Shown here piece after piece: positions 42,096 through 51,300 of a stretch of DNA of 64,000 bases. The DNA lies in NCBI GenBank assembly GCA_964035575.1, contig OZ037927.1, positions 1,111,931 through 1,175,930 on the forward strand, in the 5' to 3' direction. A model generated the notes under the pieces. It did no database searches, had not been told where the DNA came from, and was given only the letters and a program-made list of their open reading frames with translations. A program made the position numbers and the translations under genes. How positions within the stretch are numbered: position 1 is the first letter of the stretch; each line of letters opens with the position of its first letter. The DNA comes from Rhynchopus sp. YZ270_cl-10 (taxonomy: Eukaryota; Euglenozoa; Diplonemea; Diplonemida; Diplonemidae).

Positions 42096-43181
42096 ATGAA
42101 GCGTGCTGCAAGCTCTGGGAAGGGGTCGCCCAAGAAGCTGAAGATGGGCATCGATGCAGGCAAGGCAAACCACAATGCGGATCTGTGCAAGATCCTCATG
42201 GAGATGGCCAACATCGAGAAGGCGCAGGGGCAGCTGTACAAAGCAAAGGCATACCGCCAGGCTGTGGACAGTCTTAAGGGGCACAACTCACGCATCGCAA
42301 GCGCGCAGGATGCACGCAAGCTTCCTGGTGTCGGCGCGAAGATTGCTGCGAAGATTGAAGAGATCCTGAACGAAGGCAAGCTGACGCAGCTGGACAACTA
42401 CAACGAGGACCCTGTGGTGCGCGCACGCCGCACCTTCACGAACATCAGCGGAGTGGGCCCTGTGGCTGCACAGAAGTTTGTGGACAAAGGCTACACGACG
42501 CTGCAGGACCTGGTCGACAACGGCGAGATCGAGCACTTCACCGCACACCAGAAGCTGGGCGTGCAGTACTACGACGACTTCCTGAAGAAGATCCCTTACG
42601 ACGAGGTTGCGCTCATTGCGAAGACAGCGCTTGATGTGGCACGCAGCCGCGTCGACAGCGAGCTCATCCTGACTGCGTGCGGCAGCCACCGCCGCCAGAA
42701 GCCGCTCTCTGGCGACATCGACTGCCTGCTGACACAGCCGCTCACAAGCACAGACTCTGGCGAGGAGTACCTCTACCTGAAGAAGGTCACTGCAGCTCTG
42801 CGTGACTGTGGACTCATCATCGACACGATCAGCGAAGGCAGCACGAAGGTGATGGCGGTGTGCAAGCCGCTTAACTCGCCTGCAGACGCGCCTGCACGAC
42901 GCATCGACATCCGCTTTGTGCCGTACGACTCCTATGGCCCAGCACTGCTCTACTTCACAGGATCGAGCATGTTCAACACACAGATGCGCACTGAAGCACT
43001 CAAGGTCGGCTACACACTCAACGAGTACGGCCTCTACAAGCTGTCAAAGGAGGACATCGCCACAGGGTCGGCAGCAAAGGCAACAAAAGACCCCTCCAAA
43101 CGCGTGAAGACAGAAAGCGAGAAGGATGTGTTTGACATTATTGGGATTGAGTACTGCAACCCAGAAGACCGTGACCTGTGA
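42096..43181 (+). CDS. POLB: DNA polymerase beta (family X), gap-filling repair polymerase
   Basis: 361 residues without intron; ATG 42096 precedes a short basic stretch and the 8-kDa lyase domain. Helix-hairpin-helix 1 is LPGVGAKIAAKIEEIL (76-91), whose Lys86 aligns with the Schiff-base lysine used to remove 5'-deoxyribose phosphate. The second hairpin is ISGVGPVAAQKF. The polymerase domain has GSHRRQKPLSGDIDCLLT with the metal-binding Asp207 and Asp209, and the third Asp271 in RRIDIRFVP. FTGSSMFNTQMR and GYTLNEYGLY are the nucleotide-binding blocks, and the end IEYCNPEDRDL matches the family's last motif. Length is close to animal Pol beta (335), with an insertion near residue 330. It performs base-excision repair; nuclear or mitochondrial location cannot be told. 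Confidence 0.95.
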   Translation: MKRAASSGKGSPKKLKMGIDAGKANHNADLCKILMEMANIEKAQGQLYKAKAYRQAVDSLKGHNSRIASAQDARKLPGVGAKIAAKIEEILNEGKLTQLDNYNEDPVVRARRTFTNISGVGPVAAQKFVDKGYTTLQDLVDNGEIEHFTAHQKLGVQYYDDFLKKIPYDEVALIAKTALDVARSRVDSELILTACGSHRRQKPLSGDIDCLLTQPLTSTDSGEEYLYLKKVTAALRDCGLIIDTISEGSTKVMAVCKPLNSPADAPARRIDIRFVPYDSYGPALLYFTGSSMFNTQMRTEALKVGYTLNEYGLYKLSKEDIATGSAAKATKDPSKRVKTESEKDVFDIIGIEYCNPEDRDL

Positions 43182-43487
43182 TAACATACATACCTCAGCC
43201 TTTGGGTGTGGGGCTTAGATTCACGTTGTGTTTTTTAAACACGACGTTCACAATCTGTGAGGGTACCCTGCGGGTATTAAAGGGGGGGTGTCGTGTGGTA
43301 TACTATAGGGTACCTCGCTCCTGCGCACACAAATAACGTTTTCCTTCCAAAGCCCCCCTCCCGTTCGCATATGATACAACGTTGCCCTTATTCCCTTTCT
43401 GCTCCCTCTTCCGCACCCCAAACAACCACCCCCACCCTTTGCACACACAGCCTTGTCTCGATACACACCTTTTGCACCTTTTGCACC
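43182..43487. other. Short spacer between Pol beta and sulfotransferase genes
   Basis: 306 bases. It contains a hairpin (about 43224-43247, CGTTGTGTTT / AAACACGACG) and, before the next ATG, a C/T/A-rich stretch with ACACAG at 43446-43450. Nothing else seen. Confidence 0.5.
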
Positions 43488-44480
43488 ATGTGGACCAGCT
43501 ACGACCTGAGCACCGCCAGGAGTGAAGAGCACCCCCACGCACCGCTTGGTAGGGAACCAAAGGATGGTGAGGTGTTTGCACTCGACGAGCACGGCTACTT
43601 GGGGACGAACATCGAGGGGGTGAAGCACCCGTACATGCACACGGCGGAGGGCTACCAGTACACCAGGACGTTGGACGTGCCTGCGGAGGACATTGTGATC
43701 TGCACGTACCCGAAGTGCGGGACGACGTGGATGCAGCAGATTGTGCTCCTTCTCCTTGCAGGCGGGGACAAGACAAAGATCGGTGATGTTCTCACGATGT
43801 CGCCTTGGCGCGAGGCCCTTGCCTCAAAGGGCGCAGACGCACTGGACGCTGTCAAGCCTGAGTTCGGGCAGAACCGTGTTGTGTGGAAGACGCACGCAGA
43901 CGCGGAACACCTGCCCTGGAAGTCGCGCCACCCCGACTCGAAGATGATTGTTGTCGTGCGCAACCCTTACGACGCTGCCGTGTCTATGTACCACCACGCA
44001 GGCGACGTGCCGGGCTTCAAGTACACAGGCGACTGGGCGCACTTCCTCGAGAAGGTGTACCTCAGCGGCCAGGCAGAGTCGTCCGACTTCTGGGAGTACC
44101 ACGCAGGACACTACCACGCAATCCAGAAACAGAAGGCGGAGGGCGTCGACAACACACTGTGGATTGCGTTTGAAGACATGAAGGCGGACCCGTGTGCCAG
44201 CGTGCGCACCATCGCCGCCTTCATCGGGGTGCCTCTGACGGACGAGCTGCTGGAGAAGGTGGTTGGCTCTTCCGACTTCAACGCGATGAAGGAACAGTTC
44301 GCAAAGGTGGCCGTCGAGAATGAAGCTGCAGGCCGCTTTGTGAAGAAGAACCACATCCGCGAAGGGAAGAGCGGTGCATGGAGGAAGACCTTCACAGACG
44401 CACAGACAGAGATGTTCACCAAGGAGCACCTCGCACGGTCCGCCAAGTACGGCCTTCCCGAAGACGCATTTATGTGCTAG
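43488..44480 (+). CDS. Cytosolic sulfotransferase
   Basis: 330 residues, no intron. Transfers a sulfuryl group from PAPS to an acceptor hydroxyl or amine. The PAPS 5'-phosphosulfate loop is TYPKCGTTWMQQ (about 73-84); the catalytic-type KTH lies in VVWKTHADAEHLPW; the 3'-phosphate site is VVVRNPYDAAVSMYHH; and the C-terminal signature is HIREGKSGAWRKTFT (usual form RKGxxGDWK). Length is typical (about 290-350). No signal peptide or membrane segment, so it is cytosolic. ATG 43488 is chosen because the open frame upstream is spacer-like. The acceptor substrate cannot be predicted. The neighbours are unrelated in pathway. Confidence 0.92.
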   Translation: MWTSYDLSTARSEEHPHAPLGREPKDGEVFALDEHGYLGTNIEGVKHPYMHTAEGYQYTRTLDVPAEDIVICTYPKCGTTWMQQIVLLLLAGGDKTKIGDVLTMSPWREALASKGADALDAVKPEFGQNRVVWKTHADAEHLPWKSRHPDSKMIVVVRNPYDAAVSMYHHAGDVPGFKYTGDWAHFLEKVYLSGQAESSDFWEYHAGHYHAIQKQKAEGVDNTLWIAFEDMKADPCASVRTIAAFIGVPLTDELLEKVVGSSDFNAMKEQFAKVAVENEAAGRFVKKNHIREGKSGAWRKTFTDAQTEMFTKEHLARSAKYGLPEDAFMC

Positions 44481-45162
44481 AAATGATATGATGTACGGAC
44501 TGTCCCATTTTTTTGTTGATTATCGCAAAGTGGCGCAAAAAAGCGCATATGTGGCAAAACTCCGTCGTCCACCCTTGAACAGGAGAAATAGTTGTGAGGA
44601 CATAGCCTTGGCTTCCAAACCCCCAAAATATAGATCAGCCATTCCATGAAAATCCGTATACTTTTGCAAAAAAGTCACTCAGAGAACCCAGATGCAAATT
44701 TTTTATCGTGCGACCCCGCATTTGATTCATTTTGACTCCCCGGATCTGAGAATATTTTTTTCAAAAAAAATTTAAAAAAAATACCATCCGAGGATGTGTG
44801 GGAGAGCTTTGGGGTCCGGCTCTCCCAGTGATCTCAACAATTTCGCAGTCACAAAAACCCCGCTAGTCTGAATTTCCGAGCTCGGCGCTTTTCATTAAAA
44901 AAAAAATCGAGAAGATTAGTGGAGTAGAAGTTGTCTACTTTTTTTACCATGGGTAATTTTGCACTATAGCTATAAATAGCAGGGCAAATTACCTTGGAAA
45001 ATGGGGTGTTCGCCGCTAGTATACGGTAGTACCCTGGTCGCCTTCTGCGTCTACCCGTTGGTCGTACGACCCCGGAATTGCAAGATATTGCAATGCATCT
45101 TTCAAACGCGTGCTTGGGCAATTTATTTTTTGACGAAAGCGTGGCCTTAAAATATGGCACAG

Positions 45163-45762
45163 TCCGTAAACCCACCCCCCTAAAAGGTAACCTTTTGTAC
45201 TTTTGTGTAAATGAGATAACTTCCACTCGGACTTTTTGCTCGATTTTTGCTCCTTTGACCTCAGAATAACGTTTCTGAGGTCACAGGAGCAAAAATCGAG
45301 CAAAAAGTCCGAGTGGACGATAGATGAATTAACGTCGAGTGGTAAACAAGTGCCCTTTGAATTGGGTTTTGTGTGGGTTTTGTGGGTAAACCTGTTTTTT
45401 TACCCAAGTTTACCAAAAAACCGCCAGAAAAAGTGCCAAAAATGTCAAAAACAGGTGGAAATAGACCCAAAAACCATTTTTGGGGCATATTTGCCGCAAA
45501 GGAGGGTAAATTATGATGTTGTTAACCTTTTTTTTTGTGTTTTTCTACAAAAATGAAACCCACACAAAACCCAATTCAAAGGGCACTTTTTTACCTCTCG
45601 ACGTTAATTCATCTATCTTCTACTCGGACTTTTTGCTCGATTTTTGCTCCTGTGACCTCAGAAACGTTATTCTGAGTTCAAAGGAGCAAAAATCGAGCAA
45701 AAAGTCCGAGTGGAAGTTATCTAACGTGAAAAAAATTCAAAAGGTTACGGGGGATCCGTAAA
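45163..45762. mobile_element. 600-bp inverted-repeat element with a palindrome in each arm
   Basis: Ends TCCGTAAA / TTTACGGA. Both arms carry AACCTTTTG, GATAACTTCCACTCGGAC and the same 93-95-bp palindrome (45222-45316; 45621-45713) built from CGGACTTTTTGCTCGATTTT and its complement around a GACCTCAGAA/TTCTGAGGTC centre. CCCAATTCAAAGGGCAC is also inverted (45351-45367 and about 45568-45586). The central 200 bp is unique. A similar end piece lies at 54650-54690. Confidence 0.7.
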
Positions 45763-46139
45763 TAGACCGGCAACGACCAGACACGTAATTAGTGTGTATA
45801 GCCGGTCTTTGGCCGGTCTTTAGGGTCCGTAAAAAGACCGGCTCTTAAGGATTACCGGCTATAAGGGCCGGTCCTACCCACCCTCGAAAAAGACCGGCAG
45901 ACCGGGTGTACAATTGTACACACAAAAAATTACGTACGATCTTCCTTCTAAGGTGCTCGCTCTCCATACCTAGACCCTCGAATTTTTTTTTTTTTTGCCC
46001 CTATATTGGGCTAATTTCGACGATTTGAGGCCATTAAAAGCAAAATTTGGCACTTTTGAGCATCTAGGGGGGTCTAAAACGCGGTTCCGCGAACCCAAAA
46101 TTTCGTGATTTTTACCAAAAACAAGTCGATTTTTGAAAA

Positions 46140-46860
46140 AATCTCAAAAAAAAAAATCCCAATTTTTTTTTTTCACAAGTGTTTTTGAGGCCTGCTCACT
46201 ACACCCTAGGCTCCCTTCTGGGACCAAAAAGTCAAAAAAAGCAAGAATTGGGCTGTTTTGAGCATCTAGAGTTAATTCCCCAGTCATTTTCTGTACCACC
46301 AGTGCATTTTGTATGGGACAGCGCCTTGTCAAAAAATCAAAAAATCGACGATCTGGGGGTAAACATATGCATTATGCACCTTATGCATTACTACAGGGGC
46401 CCACAATTTCGACTTTTCCTTAGCAAATTCCGTCACAATTTTTTTTTTTCGATTTTGGCAAAGGCAAATCTCAGGAAAAAAAAAATCACCCCGATAGTGG
46501 GTCCTTGGGTGTCCAAAGATGCCAAAAACACAAAAAAAATGATGTTTTGACCATCGGTGGGCACCTAAAACGCACTTTTCTGCCCAAAAAAAAATGAATA
46601 TTGATTTTTCCTTAGCGTTCTTATAGCCGTGATTTTTCAGTTTTTTTTCACAAAAAAATTCACCGAAAATAGTGTGTCCTTGGGAGATCAAAAACGCAAA
46701 AAAACGCAAAATTTTGGTGTTTTGACCCTTCAGAAGCACCCAAAACGCACTTTTGTGTACAAAAACACACATATTTCACATTTCCTTAGCAATTCCTTTC
46801 ACAAGTACAAGGCGATTTTTGACCAGACAAAAAAATTTTTATTGCTCAAAAACGGGCGTG
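46140..46860 (+). repeat. Degenerate tandem repeats, about 175-190 bp
   Basis: Anchors TTTCCTTAGCAAATTC (46418), TTTCCTTAGCGTTCTT (46608) and TTTCCTTAGCAATTCC (46781) mark three to four diverged units; each also has TTTTGACC/TTTTGAGC and CAAAACGCAC-type words. They end immediately before the LINE. Confidence 0.6.
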
Positions 46861-47499
46861 GTAGGCACCCGAAGCCATAAAATATTTTCAACAATTCACA
46901 AAATACCCCGGACAGGGTGAGCGTTCGGAGAGAGGCGGGAGGTCTGTGGTTCGGTTCCCTCCCCCCACCCCACCCCTTTGTTTTTAAAAATAAGATGTGG
47001 TCGGTTCCAGAGCTCGAGTCGGTAGGGCGGGCCTCAGTTCCCCCCCCCGCCTCCTTCATTCACCCTTTTGCACAAACAAAAAAAGAAACAAAAAAAGTAA
47101 CTAATAGCAAACATGGGAGTTTAGGGAGGCTGGGGAACAAATGCGGAGAGTCGGCTGAGAGAGTCGGGTGGGTAGGGTGGCCGGGTCTTTATCGTTCTTT
47201 TCTCCCCTGTTTTCCCCCTGTTCACCGCGGGCTGCGTGCTTTGTCGCTACACTGTCACGAGAGGGCTTTGTATTGCAATCCACATTTCTGCACCGCTTTT
47301 TCACCCAACGCCACCGTGTTATTCTCCAATGAACTGTTCTCTGTTTTTCAGGGTGCACGCGAGGGGAGGCGGCAAGGGTCTCTAGTGTCTCTGGTGGTCG
47401 CTGGGGTGTCTCCGCTGGGCTCTGTGGTTGGCTGTGCGCCGGGTGCGGTGGTTGCGGGTGTTGTGGGCGGTGGTGCATGGTCGCTCACCGTAGGGTGTA

Positions 47500-47945
47500 G
47501 CAGCAGCAACAGCAGCTACAGCAACAGCAGCAACAGCAACAGCAGCAGCAGCAACAGCAGCAACAACAGCAGCAGCTACAGCAGCAGCAGCAACAGCAGC
47601 AACAACAGCAACAACAGCAGCAGCTACAGCAGCAGCAGCAGCTACAGCAACAGCAGCAGCAGCAACAGCAGCAGCAGCAACAGCAGCAACAACAGCAACA
47701 ACAGCAACAACAGCAGCAGCTACAGCAGCAGCAGCAGCTACAGCAACAGCAGCAGCAGCATCAGCAGCAACAACAGCAACAACAGCAGCAGCTACAGCAA
47801 CAGCAGCAGCAGCATCAGCAGCAACAACAGCAACAACAGCAGCAGCTACAGCAACTGCAGCAGCAACAGCAGCTACGGCAACAACAGCAGCAGCAACAGC
47901 AACAACAGCAACAACAGCAGCAGCAACGGCTACAGCAGCAACATC
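47500..47945 (+). repeat. Imperfect CAG/CAA trinucleotide tract
   Basis: About 445 bp of CAG and CAA with scattered CTA. In the frame of the LINE ORF it reads Ser/Asn; in the next frame Gln/Leu; on the other strand Ala/Val. Internal blocks of about 60 bp recur, showing unequal-exchange growth. Confidence 0.9.
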
Positions 47946-48386
47946 TTCAGGCGCGTGTGTGTGCGAAGGCGAGGTGCGGAGGCGTCGGTTGGTCAGGTTG
48001 GGAGCTGGGGGGCGCGGGATGTTCCTGGTTCCGTCAGTGGGTGTGGGGTCGTAGGGCCTGGTGTTGTGTGGGCCTTGATGGTCTGCCACGTCGCGGCGTT
48101 GCTCCGTGCCCTCCTTGCCGACACCCTCTCGTGGAAGGAGCCCTGCCGACGTCGCCGTCGCCGTCGCCGCAGATGGATTGCTCGGAACCCCTGGTGTCAG
48201 GGTCTCCGTCTGATGTGTCGGTGCTCCCTGTCTGGGGTCCATCGTTGCGTCGCGTGGGGGCATTGCCCGCAAGACAACCCTCCACTGGCAGGCTCCCGTC
48301 GCCGCAGCAGAGCGCTGTTCCGCATGCGTCATGTTGGCAGAGACAGAGTAGGGCGGTGCCGTCACGTCTGGGCGGGCCCAGGTGCC

Positions 48387-51300
48387 ATGAGAGGTGGGAA
48401 CGAACAGGATGCCCAGGTGGATGCTGAACGAGAGAGGGTTGACGCTTTCCTGAGCTCCATTTCCCAAGGAGCCGCAGTCCGCGTCCCTAACTCCGAGTCG
48501 GACAATTGCCTCTTTGTCTCGCTGTTCCAGGCTCAGACCAGGAACAGGCCGCCCCCTACGGCTGCTGAGTGTACTGAGCTTCGTGAGCTGTTTGCCGACA
48601 GAGCCGTTGAGACCCGTGCACAGGGTGAAGTGATGTTGGGTGGGCAGAAGCAGTTGGATGCGTACGTCGCAGGGCTCAGAGGTGACGCCTGGGGAGACCA
48701 CTTCGCCATCCACCTTGCGGCGAACGTGTGGCGGGAGAACATCCTCGTGGTGCAGTGTGGTGAGAACCCTGTGGTGCGCATCCGGGCAACGCGGCTGTCC
48801 ACAAAAGAAGTCGCGAGGACGAGGGTCATCACTCGGGTGGGCAATCACTTCGACGCGGTGTACGCCGACAACGACGCTATCGAGTTGCTCACAGCAGGGG
48901 CTCCCTACTCCCTGCTCAACCCCGACACCATTGCCGCGCATCCGTTGGCAGCGATCACTGCAGATTCCACCGCCTCTTGCTCCCTCGACCCCCCAGCGCA
49001 GGGTTATTACTGCCCCCTGCCTCACTGCTCGGGCTCCAAGATCCACAGGAGCGCGGAGTTTAAGCACCGCAAGCTGCGGGATCACTTGCAGGAGCACGCC
49101 CAGCAAGGCGACATCCTGCCTGCAGCCGACCTCCGCCGCCTGAAGTTCACGCAGTGCGTGCGGTGCGGGGACGTCCTCCCCATAAAGGCCAAGGATGGGA
49201 CATGCTTCTCGTGCAGGGGGGCGACCGCACCATCCGCTGTTCCGCCCATCCGAAAGAGGTCCCAGCAGGAAGTAGACGACGATCGCCTTCTTCCGTCTGC
49301 GCATGACATCGCCGTAAGCCGCTCCCGTGTCATGGAGTTCATCCCGGACTACATGCTTCGTGCAGTGACGGAGGCGGTGAACATAGCACTCTTGGACATC
49401 GCAGCCAACGCTAAGGACCTGTCCGCGTGGAACCGGTTCGGCATGCTGTGGAAAACGCTCCTCCGCACTCGCCGAAGTGGCAAGACGAAGAAGAAGCGCA
49501 TGCGAGAGAAGCGCATCGAAGACTTGGAGCGGTGGGAGAAAGGCGAGTTATCCGCACTGTGGCGGGATGCGCAGGCTCAGGTGCCGGGGAGACGAGCAGA
49601 GCAAGAGGCCCCCATATTTGAGGATCTGGAACGGGCGTGCGTCGCTGAAGCTCGGAAGGGTCGTCCCGCCGCAGCCTTCTCCCGTCTCTCTTCGTCGGGA
49701 CTCGCCCCGGACTCTGAAGCCACACTGCAAGCTCTGCGGGCCAAGCACCCTCCGCCCCCATCCAAAGTGGAGTTAGGCCCGGCGTTGGTGAAGCCCGCCA
49801 CCCCAGATGACTTGACCCCTGCGCAGGTGCTGGCACTGGTGAAACGCATGCCGCGAGGCACTGCTGCAGGTCCTTCCGGCCTCCGTGCGGACCACCTCAA
49901 GCAGATGCTGAATGAGAGTGACGTCAACATCCTACCGGCCTTGACTCACGTGCTCAACGCAGTCCGCGCAGCCAGAGTCCCCGACGAAGTCACTCCTTTC
50001 CTGGCTGGGGCCCGTTTGATGGCGCTCCCCAAAGGTGCCAACGATGTCCGTCCGATCGCAGTGGGTGAAACTCTCCGTAGGCTGGCAGCGAAATCGTATG
50101 CAGCTGATGTGAAGAAGCAAGCGAAGGACATTCTGCTCCCTGGTAAGCAGGTGGGGGTAGGGGTGGAAGGTGGCATCGAGGCAGCGACAGAGACAGTCCG
50201 GGACTTCGCTTTCCGTCACATCGGCCAGGACAAAGTAGTGCTGAAGATTGACTTCAGCAATGCGTTCAACACTGTGTGCCGCAACACCTTGCTGAATCAG
50301 ACGCGCGCACACCTCCCTAAGCTGTCCCGTTTTGTGGAGTGGTGCTACGTGTATCCGTCCTCCCTGGTGTACGGTGAAGTAGTGGTGCAATCGCAGTCCG
50401 GTGTGCAGCAAGGTGACCCGCTAGGCCCCCTTCTCTTCTCTCTGGTGGTGAAGGGCTTGACGGAAACGGTTCGCGACCTGCCGGGGGTGGATCTGTCGGT
50501 TTGGTACCTGGATGACGGGACGCTCATGGGATCGCCTGCGGCAGTTGCGAAAGCCTTTGAGGTACTAAAGTCGGAGAGCCTGAAGTTGGGGCTATCGGTG
50601 AATTCCTCCAAATGCGAACTCATCCCCCTCGGAGGTGAGAAGAACCACACTGATGCCGTCCTCCAGGATGCAGGATTTGCCGTGGCGGACCTGAAGGTGC
50701 TCCGAGAGGGATTCAGCTTTCTGGGGGCCCCCATCGGCACTAACGAGTACTGCGACGAGTTCATGGAGAGCACGATGCTTGAATTCTCGAAGAAACTCCG
50801 CCTGCTGGGTAAACTGGGAGATGCTCAGGTGGCTCTGTCTCTCTTGCGCCACTGTGAAGGATTTTGCAAAACTGTCTTCTACATGCGGGCCCTTCGTCAC
50901 CAAGGGGATCACAAGTGGCTGGACAAGTACGACAAGGAGGTGGACCGGGTGCTGGCACAGATTCTGAGTTCGCCAGGGTCGGACCCGGACGCATTGATGC
51001 CGGATGCGGCTCGAGTGCAAGCTGCCCTCCCCGTGCGTATAGGGGGCTTGGGGGTGCGCCGTGCATACGACCACTGGACCGCTGCCGCTATGGGAGCTGC
51101 TAGTGGCACCTTCGATTTATGCAAGCACCTGGACAAACACTACCGTTGGGATGCTGGAGGGTGGAGCCACACTGCCACCCGGTACAATGAGCTTGTGGAC
51201 GCCGATGCCCGCGTGAACCCAGAGGAACAGCCCCAGCAAATCCTCAAACAGCGTGATCTGTCTGCCCCGATCATCACACGTCAAGTGTCTGAGTTGCGCG

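Larger units (their letters stand above)
44481..46880. other. 2.4-kb repeat-filled spacer before the LINE
   Basis: No gene. Segments at about 44620-44665 and 44840-44970 recur rearranged at 57880-58010 (shared GATTAGTGGAGTAGAAGTTG) and in part near 54960-54990 (CCGAGCTCGGCGC). Then the nested inverted-repeat element 45163-45762, a stretch with many GACCGGC words (45762-45915) and degenerate tandem repeats (46140-46860). Confidence 0.55.

Noticed and set aside
46917-48386. Upstream part of the LINE frame as protein
   Set aside because: Starts at GTG, runs through spacer-like AT-rich sequence, an SR3 tail, an acceptor-like site and a trinucleotide tract; not supported as coding, though not excluded from 48078 on.
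47382-49304. 640-codon minus-strand frame opposite the LINE
   Set aside because: Ala/Val-rich shadow of the CAG/CAA tract and of GC-rich LINE coding sequence; no domain.
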